Part shown: piece by piece, positions 6,845-15,538 of the stretch | Layout: the number at the start of each line of letters is the position of its first letter | Position numbering within the stretch: position 1 is the stretch's first letter | NCBI GenBank assembly: GCA_050694275.1 | Contig: JBOGXF010000124.1 | Coordinates: forward strand, 1 to 20,038 | DNA: 20,038 nucleotides | Source of the DNA: JBOGXF01 sp050694275 | GTDB taxonomy: Bacteria > Actinomycetota > CADDZG01 > WHSQ01 | Direction: 5' to 3' | Made by a program: the position numbers and the translations under genes | The notes under the pieces: generated by a model | Seen by the model: the letters and a program-made list of their open reading frames with translations, nothing else | Databases searched by the model: none | What the model was told of the DNA's origin: nothing

Positions 6845-9399
6845 GCAACGGAAACGACAAGGTCACGCTGACCATCAACAGCCGGGCGGTCAAGGCCGAG
6901 AAGGGCCGCCTCCTGATCGACGTCTGCGAGGAGCTCGGCATCTTCGTGCCGCGCTTCTGCTACCACCCCGGCATGAAGTCGGTCGCGGTGTGCCGCATGT
7001 GTCTCGTCAAGATCGAGGGCCAGAAGAAACTCATGCCCGCGTGTGCGACCCCCGTCGACGACGGCATGAACGTCGAGACGGCCGCGCCCGACGCGGTCGA
7101 CGCGCAGGAGGGCATGCTCGAGTTCCTGTTGATCAACCACCCCCTCGACTGCCCGATCTGCGACCGCGGCGGGGAGTGCCCCCTCCAGGACCAGACCTAC
7201 AAGCACGGGCCCGGATCGAGCCGCTACGTCGAGCCCAAGCGGACGTACGAGAAGCCACTCGAGATCTCGGACCTCGTCGTTCTCGACCGCGAGCGCTGCG
7301 TCTTGTGCTGGCGGTGCGTGCGGTTCGCCGACGAGATCGCCGGCGATCAGTTCATCCAGCTCGTGGACCGGGGGCCGGGAACGCAGATCCTGACCTTCAA
7401 GGATGAGCCATTCGATTCGTACTTCTCCGGCAACACGATCCAGATCTGCCCGGTCGGCGCGCTGACTGCGAAGCCCTACCGGTTCGTGTCGCGGCCGTGG
7501 AATCTCAAGACCGCTCCGAGTGTGTGTGGCTACTGCTCGGTGGGATGTCCGATCACCAATGAGGCACGTGCCGACAAGATAGTGCGCTGTCAGGCCCTTC
7601 CCAACGAGAACGTCAACGATTTCTGGATCTGCGACAAGGGCCGATTCGGCTATCACTACGTCGACTCACCGGACCGCCTTCGAGCCCCGCTCGTGCGAAG
7701 CGGGGACGCGTTCGAGCCCGCCACGTGGGGAGGGGCTATGGAGGTGGTCGCCGAGAAGCTCAAGGACAAGGAAAAGGTCGGCATCGTCTGCGGCGGCCAT
7801 CTCACAACCGAGGACGCGTTTGCGATCTCGCGGCTCGCGCGCAGGGTGATCGGAACCGGTGACATCGACTCGCGCGTCCAGGACGCGGGCGCGCCCTATG
7901 AGCTCGCGATGGAGGTGGCCGGCGCCGCGGGCTCGAGCGCGACCCTGAACGACCTCGAGAACGCGACGACGATCGTGTGGGCGGGGCCCGACCCCAAAGA
8001 GACGCTACCGGTGCTGTACCTCAGGCTCCGCAAGGCGGTCCTCGACAACCAGGCTCGGTTGATGGTGGTCGGCCCTCGTCGCATTTCCCTCGACGCGTTC
8101 GCGACCGAAGTGGTGCGGATTGCGCCTGGAGCTGAGACGAACGCGCTTGCCTCCCTCGACGTCGAGGGCGAGGGGCTGGTCGCATGCTGGGGACCGGCTT
8201 CGCCGGGACGAGACGAATCCGCCGTCGCGCGCGCTCTCGTTTCTCTCGTCAAGGACAAGGGCGGCAAGCTGCTCGTCTGTCCGCCGCACGCGGGCTCTCA
8301 GGGACTGATCGACATGGGCGTCTATCCGAGCCTTCGGGCGGGATACGACGCTGCCGCCGAGCCCGGAAGGGACACGCACGCGATCCTCGAGGCTGCGTCC
8401 GCCGGCGAACTGGACGCGCTCATGATCTTCGGGGCAGACGTCATCGCCGACTTTCCCGATGCCGACCTCGCTCGACGTGCCCTGCAAGGAAATGCATTCA
8501 CCATCGTCTTCGAGCTGTTTCCGACCGAGACGGCCACCCACGCCGACGTCGTCCTTCCGGCCGCCGCGTACGCGGAACGAGAAGGAACCTTCACCAACAT
8601 GGAGCGGCGACTCCAGAAGCTCGAGCCGCTCGACGCGCCGCCGGGGAGCGCGGTCGAAGGATGGCGCGCCGCCGCGGCGATCGCGCGCGCTCTCGGCGAC
8701 GACTGGGGCTGGAAATCGCTCGACGACGTCTGGTCTGCGATTCGCAGCGAGATCCCGACGCACAAGGACGTCGACGTCGCCGCGCTGTCGCAGGAGACCC
8801 CACCCCAGACGCTCGTCTACGAGTCGGGCTTCGAGACGCCGGTGAGCGCGCAGACGGTCGCCGGGCCGGGAGGTCAGTACCCGAAGGGTCACCGCTCCGG
8901 GGCGCCGTTCCAGACCGGGCAGAACTGGCCGCTCTCGTGGGAGCTGCGCGCCTTCGAGGCCAAGCAGCGCCCCGGCCTCATCCCAGCCATAGTGTTCGAG
9001 TCCGGTGCCGGCCACTCGGGTCCGGAGCCCGCTGCGGGCGGGGCGGCGCCCGCCCCACCCTCCGGCGACGACGGCTCCGCTGATTCTTCCGGCGGACGGT
9101 TCGTGTTGTTGACCGGGCGGATGATCTACGACGAGGGGTCGATGGTGGCGCGCTCGGCGGCCCTGCGCGGCCTCGCCCGCCGGCCCTTCGTCGAGCTCAG
9201 CGAGGAGGACGTCAAACGCCTCGAGGTCTCCGAGGGCGACGAGGTCGTCGTCTCGGCCGGCGACTTCGAGGCACGTGTCCCGGTCGTCGTCGCCGACATC
9301 GCTCCCGGTGCCGTCTTCGTCCCTTACGACCAGCCGGGCCTGCGCGCCAACGAGCTTATCCGCGGCGTCGACCCCACGGTCGAGGTGCGGCGACCGTGA
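6841..9399 (+). CDS. nuoG: NADH-quinone oxidoreductase subunit G (75 kDa, multi-cluster)
   Basis: The large electron-wire subunit (852 aa). In order: a ferredoxin-type [2Fe-2S] site (Cys40, 51, 54, 68); the His-Cys [4Fe-4S] site HPLDCPICDRGGEC (His100, Cys104, 107, 113); a [4Fe-4S] site (Cys153, 156, 159, 203); and a further site CGYCSVGC plus WICDKG (Cys229, 232, 236, 264). The last matches the off-path cluster N7 found in only some bacteria. A degenerate molybdopterin-oxidoreductase domain follows, then a Gly/Ala/Pro-rich linker (about 721-752) and a C-terminal MoCo-binding-like beta-barrel. The size matches actinobacterial NuoG rather than the mitochondrial 75-kDa form. GTG start overlaps the nuoF stop; the stop overlaps the nuoH start. 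Confidence 0.95.
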   Translation: MSNGNDKVTLTINSRAVKAEKGRLLIDVCEELGIFVPRFCYHPGMKSVAVCRMCLVKIEGQKKLMPACATPVDDGMNVETAAPDAVDAQEGMLEFLLINHPLDCPICDRGGECPLQDQTYKHGPGSSRYVEPKRTYEKPLEISDLVVLDRERCVLCWRCVRFADEIAGDQFIQLVDRGPGTQILTFKDEPFDSYFSGNTIQICPVGALTAKPYRFVSRPWNLKTAPSVCGYCSVGCPITNEARADKIVRCQALPNENVNDFWICDKGRFGYHYVDSPDRLRAPLVRSGDAFEPATWGGAMEVVAEKLKDKEKVGIVCGGHLTTEDAFAISRLARRVIGTGDIDSRVQDAGAPYELAMEVAGAAGSSATLNDLENATTIVWAGPDPKETLPVLYLRLRKAVLDNQARLMVVGPRRISLDAFATEVVRIAPGAETNALASLDVEGEGLVACWGPASPGRDESAVARALVSLVKDKGGKLLVCPPHAGSQGLIDMGVYPSLRAGYDAAAEPGRDTHAILEAASAGELDALMIFGADVIADFPDADLARRALQGNAFTIVFELFPTETATHADVVLPAAAYAEREGTFTNMERRLQKLEPLDAPPGSAVEGWRAAAAIARALGDDWGWKSLDDVWSAIRSEIPTHKDVDVAALSQETPPQTLVYESGFETPVSAQTVAGPGGQYPKGHRSGAPFQTGQNWPLSWELRAFEAKQRPGLIPAIVFESGAGHSGPEPAAGGAAPAPPSGDDGSADSSGGRFVLLTGRMIYDEGSMVARSAALRGLARRPFVELSEEDVKRLEVSEGDEVVVSAGDFEARVPVVVADIAPGAVFVPYDQPGLRANELIRGVDPTVEVRRP

Positions 9400-10622
9400 G
9401 CGCCATCCTCGACTTCGTCGGCGGGGCGACGGTGGTCATCGCCGCGGTCAAGGTCATCGTCGTCTTCGCGGCCCTCTTGGTCGTGACGCTGCTCGTCATC
9501 TACATGGAACGCAAGGTCATCGCCGACATGCAGTCTCGGATCGGCCCCAACCGGTGGGGGCCGTACGGGCTGCTTCAGACTCTGGCCGACGGGATCAAGC
9601 TCTTCTTCAAGGAAGACTTCCGTCCTCGGCTCGCCGATCGCTGGACCTACGCCCTCGCTCCGATAGCGGCCATGGTCCCGGCCTTCCTCGCGTTCGCGGT
9701 CGTACCCTTCGGCAGGCCGATCGAAGTCGGCGGCCGCAACGTCGGCCTCATCCTCTCGGACCTCAACATCGGCATCCTCTACTTCCTCGCCATGGGGTCT
9801 CTGGGCGTGTACGGGGTGGTGCTCGCCGGGTGGGCATCGGGGTCGAAGTACCCCCTGCTCGGGAGCGTGCGCGCGAGCGCCCAGATGATCAGTTACGAGA
9901 TCGCTCTCGGGCTTTCGCTCGTACCCATCGCGCTCGTCGCCGGCAGCCTCTCGACCGTGGACATCGTGAGCGCTCAGGTAGGCACCGTGGGCGACGTCAC
10001 CTTCTTCGACGGCGTTCCCCTGCTCGAGCAGGTTGCGAACGTCTTCAGCGTGTTTCCCAACTGGTACATCTGGTCGCAATGGCCGGCGTTCCTACTTTTC
10101 TTGATCGCCGGGGTGGCCGAGACCAACCGCGCCCCGTTCGACCTTCCCGAGGCCGAGACCGAGCTGGTCGCCGGCTACCACACCGAATATTCGGGCATTC
10201 GCTTTGCGATGTTCTTCCTCGGCGAGTACGTCCACGTCGTCGTCATTGCAGCAATGGCGGTGACGCTCTTCTTCGGCGGTTGGCACGGCCCCAGTTTCGC
10301 TTGGCTCGGCTGGCTGTGGCCGATCTTCTGGTTCACGCTCAAGACCGCCCTCTTCGTGTATCTGTTCGTGTGGCTACGCGCGACGCTGCCGCGGCTGCGC
10401 TACGACCGACTGATGTGGCTGGGTTGGAAGCGCCTCATTCCCGCCGCGCTGGTGTGGATCATGGTCACCGCGGTGGTCAACACCGAGGGCGTGTCACGAG
10501 GGGTTCGGCTCGTCGTTTTCGGTGCGCTGATCGCGGTCGTGCTCGGGTTCATCCTGCGCGGCGACCCCAGGCTCACGGAGGCGGTCGCCGTCGGAAGGAG
10601 GCTCGAACGTGGCGCTTCCTGA
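9396..10622 (+). CDS. nuoH: NADH-quinone oxidoreductase subunit H (membrane, quinone chamber)
   Basis: The membrane subunit (408 aa) that joins the peripheral arm to the proton pumps and lines the quinone tunnel. Eight or so transmembrane helices are evident. Signatures are MERKVIADMQSRIGPNRWGP (37-56) and, in the conserved acidic loop, ETNRAPFDLPEAETELVAGY starting at Glu242. The C-terminus is longer than in E. coli NuoH, with an extra hydrophobic segment and a charged tail. GTG start overlaps the nuoG stop (GTGA); the 3' end overlaps nuoI by 14 bases. Confidence 0.96.
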   Translation: MSAILDFVGGATVVIAAVKVIVVFAALLVVTLLVIYMERKVIADMQSRIGPNRWGPYGLLQTLADGIKLFFKEDFRPRLADRWTYALAPIAAMVPAFLAFAVVPFGRPIEVGGRNVGLILSDLNIGILYFLAMGSLGVYGVVLAGWASGSKYPLLGSVRASAQMISYEIALGLSLVPIALVAGSLSTVDIVSAQVGTVGDVTFFDGVPLLEQVANVFSVFPNWYIWSQWPAFLLFLIAGVAETNRAPFDLPEAETELVAGYHTEYSGIRFAMFFLGEYVHVVVIAAMAVTLFFGGWHGPSFAWLGWLWPIFWFTLKTALFVYLFVWLRATLPRLRYDRLMWLGWKRLIPAALVWIMVTAVVNTEGVSRGVRLVVFGALIAVVLGFILRGDPRLTEAVAVGRRLERGAS

Positions 10623-11205
10623 GCTCTTGGGCGGCCTGAAGACGGTCATCAAGCACGTCTTCCGGAAAAAGGACACGGTCGGCTATCCCGAGGTCAGACG
10701 GCAACCCTTCCCGCGCTTCAAGGGCCGGCACATCCTGGATCGCCATCCCGACGGGCTCGAGAAATGCATCGGATGCGAGCTGTGCGCAGGAGCGTGCCCC
10801 GCCGACGCGATCTACGTTGTCGGAGCGGAGAACACCCCGGACGCGCGCTTCTCGCCGGGCGAGAGGTACGCGCAGGTCTACCAGATCAATTATCTGAGGT
10901 GCATCTTCTGCGGATTGTGCGTCGAGGCGTGCCCGACCGAGGCGCTGCTGATGACGACCGAGTACGAGATTTCGGGTTCGTCGCGCGAGGGGCTCATCTA
11001 TACAAAGGATCAGCTCATCGTCGATGCGCCGATCGTCAGGCACTGGGAGACCAAGAAGGAACTCGCGCCCGACATAAGCCTGACGCGCGCGAGACGGACC
11101 ACGACCAAGACGCCGCAGCAGCCGCGCTGGTCTGAGGGTCAGGAGCCGATTGTCGTGGGTCCCCGCGAGGGGCGTTCATTCGAAGAGGGTCCGGGCGGCC
11201 GATGA
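10609..11205 (+). CDS. nuoI: NADH-quinone oxidoreductase subunit I (clusters N6a and N6b)
   Basis: An 8Fe ferredoxin-like subunit (198 aa) that carries electrons to cluster N2. Two complete motifs are present: Cys53, 56, 59, 63 (CIGCELCAGACP) and Cys98, 101, 104, 108 (CIFCGLCVEACP). The strong GGAAGGAGG (10593-10601) lies 7 bases before GTG 10609, inside the end of nuoH, which fixes the start. The C-terminal 40 or so residues are basic then Gly/Glu-rich and poorly conserved. The stop overlaps the nuoJ start (ATGA). Confidence 0.96.
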   Translation: MALPELLGGLKTVIKHVFRKKDTVGYPEVRRQPFPRFKGRHILDRHPDGLEKCIGCELCAGACPADAIYVVGAENTPDARFSPGERYAQVYQINYLRCIFCGLCVEACPTEALLMTTEYEISGSSREGLIYTKDQLIVDAPIVRHWETKKELAPDISLTRARRTTTKTPQQPRWSEGQEPIVVGPREGRSFEEGPGGR

Positions 11206-11783
11206 ACGTCGAGGTTCTCGTCTTCGGCGTCATGTTCGTCGTCGCCCTCGGGTCGTCGATCGCCATGCTGTTCGCGCCCAACGCCGTCCACGTGGCCCTT
11301 TTTCTGGTCGGCACCCAGGTTGCTCTTGCGGTCGCCTTCCTCCTGCAGGGGGCGTTCTTCATCGCTGCGATCCAGATAATCCTCTACGCCGGGGCAATCA
11401 TGGTTCTGTTCCTGTTCGTCATCATGCTGCTCGGGGTCGACCGGCGTGAGGCACTGATCGAGCCGCTGCCGGGCCAGCGCGTCTATGCCATCGGCCTGGG
11501 CGCCCTGCTGGGGGCCGAGATCCTGTACGTCGCTTATCGGGGCGCCGACTTCGTCGCCGGCGGCGGCGGTGACCCTGCTGCCCTCGAGGCGCTCAACCGC
11601 GATCCCGGCAACGTGGTCGCGATCGCCCGACTCCTGTTCTCGAGATATCTGCTGCCGTTCGAGGTCACCTCGGTGTTGCTCGTCGTGGCCATCGTCGGAG
11701 TGATGGTGCTGGCGCGCCGGATCAGGTTCCTGTCGTTTGGGACCGCGCGGCCGGCGGATGCCCCCGCGGAGGACGCGGCGTGA
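11202..11783 (+). CDS. nuoJ: NADH-quinone oxidoreductase subunit J (ND6-like)
   Basis: A membrane subunit (193 aa) between NuoH and the antiporter-like subunits. About five helices are visible: 5-25, 28-50, 53-77, 91-110 and 149-172. The third helix has the conserved IQIILYAGAIMVLFLF with Tyr62, the region of the pi-bulge that moves during turnover in solved complex I structures. The loop 114-145 is Gly/Asp-rich. The C-terminal tail is Ala/Pro-rich. It is bracketed by ATGA and GTGA overlaps with nuoI and nuoK. Confidence 0.94.
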   Translation: MNVEVLVFGVMFVVALGSSIAMLFAPNAVHVALFLVGTQVALAVAFLLQGAFFIAAIQIILYAGAIMVLFLFVIMLLGVDRREALIEPLPGQRVYAIGLGALLGAEILYVAYRGADFVAGGGGDPAALEALNRDPGNVVAIARLLFSRYLLPFEVTSVLLVVAIVGVMVLARRIRFLSFGTARPADAPAEDAA

Positions 11784-12085
11784 CCGTCGATCCCGGCTAC
11801 TACCTGGCGCTCGCCGGCCTCTTGTTCGTCACCGGCGTGATCGGCGTGCTCGTGCGCAGGAACGCGATCGTGATCTTCATGTTCGTCGAGCTGATGCTGA
11901 ACGCGGTCAATCTCGTGTTCGTCACGTTCGCTCGCATGTGGGGCAACTTCGACGGCCAGGTGCTCGTGTTCTTCGTGCTCGTGGTCGCGGCCGCCGAAGT
12001 CGTCGTCGGCCTCGCCATCATCCTCGTGATCGCCCGGCATCGAGGAACCGCCAACGTCGACGACGTCAGCCTCTTGCGGTGGTGA
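11780..12085 (+). CDS. nuoK: NADH-quinone oxidoreductase subunit K (ND4L-like)
   Basis: A three-helix membrane subunit (101 aa) related to MrpC antiporter subunits. It carries the two intramembrane glutamates required for proton transfer: Glu37 in FMFVELMLNAVN and Glu73 in VAAAEVVVGLAI. GTG start overlaps the nuoJ stop; nuoL begins 7 bases after its stop. Length and topology are standard. Confidence 0.96.
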   Translation: MTVDPGYYLALAGLLFVTGVIGVLVRRNAIVIFMFVELMLNAVNLVFVTFARMWGNFDGQVLVFFVLVVAAAEVVVGLAIILVIARHRGTANVDDVSLLRW

Positions 12086-12092
12086 TCCGAAC

Positions 12093-14030
12093 GTGATCCC
12101 CGGGCCCGACTTCAAACCCCTCGCCACCGGCATCATCGCGTTCCCGCTTGCGACCGCGATCATCCTGATGCTGTTCGGGAGCCGGCTCGAGCGCCTGTCC
12201 TTCTTCGGCCGCCGGATCGCCGGATGGACCGGGTGGCTTGCGTCCGCTGCGATCGCGCGATCGCTCGTCGCCGGCGTCGTCGGCTTCTTCGAGCTCATCG
12301 GCCGCCCCGAGGAGAACCGCACCGTCTCCGTGAGGATCTTCGACTGGATCACCGTCGGCGACTTCCGGACGGGGGTGGACTTCCTGATCGACCCGCTATC
12401 GATTGTGATGGTTCTCGTCGTCACCGGGGTCGGGACTCTGATCCACGTCTACTCGATCGGGTACATGAAGGACGATCCCCGCTTCCCCCGTTATTTCGCC
12501 TTCCTCAACTTGTTTGCCGCGTCGATGCTTCTGCTCGTTCTCGCCGACAACGTCCTCCTACTCTACGTCGGGTGGGAAGCGGTCGGGCTGTGCTCGTACC
12601 TGTTGATCGGCTTCTGGTTCGAACGGGACGCGGCGCACAACGCAGCCAAGAAGGCGTTCATCGTTAACCGGATCGGAGACTTCGCGTTTCTGATCGGTAT
12701 CTTCGTTCTCTCCGCGCAGATCGGGAGCCTCACCATCGGTCAGATAAACGCGCAGGCCGGAGCCATGACGGCCGGTCTGGCGACGACGGTCGCCCTGCTC
12801 CTGTTCGCGGGTGCGACGGGCAAGAGCGCGCAGATCCCCCTGTACGTGTGGCTCCCCGACGCCATGGAGGGTCCCACTCCGGTGTCGGCGCTCATCCACG
12901 CGGCCACCATGGTGACCGCCGGGGTGTACGTGGTGGCGCGGCTCTCCCCCGTGTTCGAGGCATCGGGCGGTGCCGCGCTCATGGTGGTGGCGTGGATCGG
13001 CGCGCTCACCGCGCTGTTCGCCGCAGTCATGGCGAGCGCCGAGTACGACATCAAACGGGTGCTTGCGTACTCGACCATCTCCCAGCTCGGATACATGTTT
13101 CTGGCGGCCGGGGTGGGGGCGTATTCGATCGCGATCTTTCATCTCGTTACGCACGCCTTCTTCAAGGCGCTCATGTTCCTCGGGGCGGGAGCGGTGATGC
13201 ATGCGCTCGGTGGCGAGACCGATATGCGCAACATGGGCGGGCTGCGCAAGCTCATGCCGGTGACCGGTCTGACGTTCATGGCCGGCTGGCTCGCGATCTC
13301 CGGCATCATTCCGTTCTCGGGCTTTTTCTCGAAGGACGCGATCCTGGCCGCGGCGTGGGCCGAAAGCGAATACGTCTTGTGGACCGTCGGCGTGGTGACC
13401 GCACTGATCACTGCCTTCTACATGTCGCGCCTCTACTTCCGCGTGTTCGAGGGCCGGGAGTCCCTCCCCGAGGGCGCGCATCCACACGACGCGCCGATGA
13501 CCATGGCGGCCGCGCTCGTTCCGCTCGGGGCCCTTGCGCTCGTCGGCGGCATCGTCAATCTGCCGGGAGTCCTCACGCTCGAGCATTTCCTTGAGGGCGC
13601 GCTCGGCGAGATCGCGGCCCCGGGCGGAGCGACCGGCTTCGTCCTGGGCGGGATCGCCCTTCTGGTCGCGTTCGCCGGGATCAAGGGAGCCCAATCGCTC
13701 TACCTCACCCCTGCCGGACCGAGCAGGAGACGCAGGCTGGAATCGCAGTACGGGTGGCTCGTGACCGCGGCGCGGCACCAGTTCTGGGTCGACGAGGCGT
13801 ACGGAAGGGCGATCGTCGCACCGGCGAAGGCGGTGTCCGGCAATCTTGCCGACGTCTTCGATGTCCGCGTCATCGACGGCATGGTCGACGGCGTCGGGCG
13901 GGTCACGGCGCGCGTCGCCGAAGCATCGCGCCGGGTGCAAACGGGTTACGTCCGCAACTACGCGGCGACCTTCTTATTCGGAGTCGTGATTCTGTTTTCG
14001 ATCTTAGTTCTGCGGGTGGCAACCGCATGA
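12093..14030 (+). CDS. nuoL: NADH-quinone oxidoreductase subunit L (distal proton pump, ND5-like)
   Basis: The largest antiporter-like proton-pumping subunit (645 aa), at the far end of the membrane arm. Key charged residues are in place: Glu162 in YVGWEAVGLCSYLLIGFWF, Lys244 in GATGKSAQIPLYVWLPDAME, the helix containing SALIHAATMVTAGVYV, and Lys414 in GFFSKDAIL, equivalent to E. coli Lys399. The C-terminal part (about 540-645) contains an amphipathic stretch and a last hydrophobic helix, consistent with the lateral helix HL and its anchor. The GTG start lies 7 bases after nuoK; the stop overlaps the nuoM start (ATGA). Confidence 0.96.
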   Translation: MIPGPDFKPLATGIIAFPLATAIILMLFGSRLERLSFFGRRIAGWTGWLASAAIARSLVAGVVGFFELIGRPEENRTVSVRIFDWITVGDFRTGVDFLIDPLSIVMVLVVTGVGTLIHVYSIGYMKDDPRFPRYFAFLNLFAASMLLLVLADNVLLLYVGWEAVGLCSYLLIGFWFERDAAHNAAKKAFIVNRIGDFAFLIGIFVLSAQIGSLTIGQINAQAGAMTAGLATTVALLLFAGATGKSAQIPLYVWLPDAMEGPTPVSALIHAATMVTAGVYVVARLSPVFEASGGAALMVVAWIGALTALFAAVMASAEYDIKRVLAYSTISQLGYMFLAAGVGAYSIAIFHLVTHAFFKALMFLGAGAVMHALGGETDMRNMGGLRKLMPVTGLTFMAGWLAISGIIPFSGFFSKDAILAAAWAESEYVLWTVGVVTALITAFYMSRLYFRVFEGRESLPEGAHPHDAPMTMAAALVPLGALALVGGIVNLPGVLTLEHFLEGALGEIAAPGGATGFVLGGIALLVAFAGIKGAQSLYLTPAGPSRRRRLESQYGWLVTAARHQFWVDEAYGRAIVAPAKAVSGNLADVFDVRVIDGMVDGVGRVTARVAEASRRVQTGYVRNYAATFLFGVVILFSILVLRVATA

Positions 14031-15538
14031 GCGCTTGGCCGTGGCTCGACGTCGCGATCTTCCTGCCTACGGCGGGAGCCCTGGCGATCGCGTTCGTGCC
14101 CAGGGCGCAAATTGAGCTGGCGCGGCTGATCGCCCTCGTCTTCACCGTCGCGACGTTTGTGGTTTCGCTCGGCGTCCTCGCCAACTTCGATTCCGCCGAT
14201 GCCGGGTTCCAGCTCGGGAGCTCGGCGCGCTGGATCCCCGAGTGGGGCGTCGGCTATCTCACCGGCGTCGACGGCATCAGCCTGTGGCTGGTTCTGCTCA
14301 CGACGTTTCTCATGCCGCTGGGGGTACTAGCGTCGTGGTCTATCACCACCCGCATCAAGCCCTACTTCGCAGTCCTGCTCGCGCTCGAGACCGGCATGCT
14401 CGGCGTGTTCGCCTCTCTCGACCTGTTCCTCTTCTACCTGTTTTGGGAAGTCACCCTCGTTCCGATGTATTTCCTCATCGGGATGTGGGGTTACGGCCGT
14501 CGTGTCTACGCGGCGATGAAATTCTTCCTGTTCACGCTCGCGGGCTCGCTGCTGATGCTCGTCGCGATCCTGTCTCTGTACCTTGCCGGCCCCGGGGATC
14601 CGACGTTCGACTATCGGGAGCTGCTCGGAACCGAGCTGTCGCTCGACACACAGCGCCTCTTGTTCCTGGGATTCTTCGCGTCGTTCGCCGTGAAGGTACC
14701 GCTGGTTCCGCTGCACACGTGGTTGCCCGACGCGCACACCGAGGCGCCGACGGCGGGGTCGGTCATGCTGGCGGCGGTGCTCCTGAAGATGGGCGCATAC
14801 GGGCTCATCCGTTTCGGGATCCCGCTGTTTCCCGACGCCGCGCGCGAGCTGGTTCCGGTGATCCTGTTCCTGGCGGTGGTGGGGATCGTCTACGGCGCGC
14901 TCGTCGCCGCGATGCAGCGCGATCTCAAGCGGTTGGTCGCGTACTCGTCGGTCGCGCACCTCGGCTTCGTCGTGCTCGGACTGTTCGTCGGCACCATCGA
15001 GGGGATGAGCGGAGGCATCCTGCAGATGGTGAACCACGGGCTCTCGACCGGCGCGTTGTTCATGCTTGTCGGGATCCTCTACGACCGCCGTCACACCCGC
15101 GCGATCGCCGACTTCGGGGGCCTGGCAGGATCCATGCCGGTCTTCGCCGGGGTGTTCCTGGTCGTCGCGCTGTCTTCGCTCGGCCTTCCGGGCCTCAACG
15201 GGTTCGTAGGAGAGTTCCTGATCCTGGTCGGCACGTTCCTGGCCTACGAATGGTGGGTCGTCCCGGCTGCGTTCGGCATAGTGCTTGCGGCGATCTATTT
15301 GCTGTGGGCCTACCAGCGCGTCTTCCACGGCGAGGTCCGCCACGCCGAGAACCGTGACCTCGCCGATCTCGATCTGCGTGAGGTCGTGATGCTCGCCCCC
15401 GTGGTCGCGCTGATCGTGTTCATCGGGGTCTACCCGAAGCCGTTCCTGGAGCGCATCGAACCGGCCGCCGATAAGGTCGTCCAGACCCTCAACGAGACCT
15501 CGGTGCGACCCGCGTCCGACCTGGCCGGGGGCAGATAG
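14027..15538 (+). CDS. nuoM: NADH-quinone oxidoreductase subunit M (proton pump, ND4-like)
   Basis: An antiporter-like proton-pumping subunit of 503 aa with about 14 helices. The pump residues are visible: Glu141 in LFWEVTLVPMYFLIGMWG and Lys223 in FAVKVPLVPLHTWLPDAHTE, followed by the LLKMGAYGLIRF helix and KRLVAYSSVAHLGFV. The ATG start overlaps the nuoL stop. The open frame extends upstream to 13754 only as a shadow of nuoL. The stop TAG directly abuts the GTG of nuoN. Confidence 0.96.
   Translation: MSAWPWLDVAIFLPTAGALAIAFVPRAQIELARLIALVFTVATFVVSLGVLANFDSADAGFQLGSSARWIPEWGVGYLTGVDGISLWLVLLTTFLMPLGVLASWSITTRIKPYFAVLLALETGMLGVFASLDLFLFYLFWEVTLVPMYFLIGMWGYGRRVYAAMKFFLFTLAGSLLMLVAILSLYLAGPGDPTFDYRELLGTELSLDTQRLLFLGFFASFAVKVPLVPLHTWLPDAHTEAPTAGSVMLAAVLLKMGAYGLIRFGIPLFPDAARELVPVILFLAVVGIVYGALVAAMQRDLKRLVAYSSVAHLGFVVLGLFVGTIEGMSGGILQMVNHGLSTGALFMLVGILYDRRHTRAIADFGGLAGSMPVFAGVFLVVALSSLGLPGLNGFVGEFLILVGTFLAYEWWVVPAAFGIVLAAIYLLWAYQRVFHGEVRHAENRDLADLDLREVVMLAPVVALIVFIGVYPKPFLERIEPAADKVVQTLNETSVRPASDLAGGR

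Noticed and set aside
9035..9060. GC-rich hairpin-like stretch in nuoG
   Set aside because: It is explained by Gly/Ala/Pro codons of the linker before the C-terminal domain; no regulatory reading is needed.
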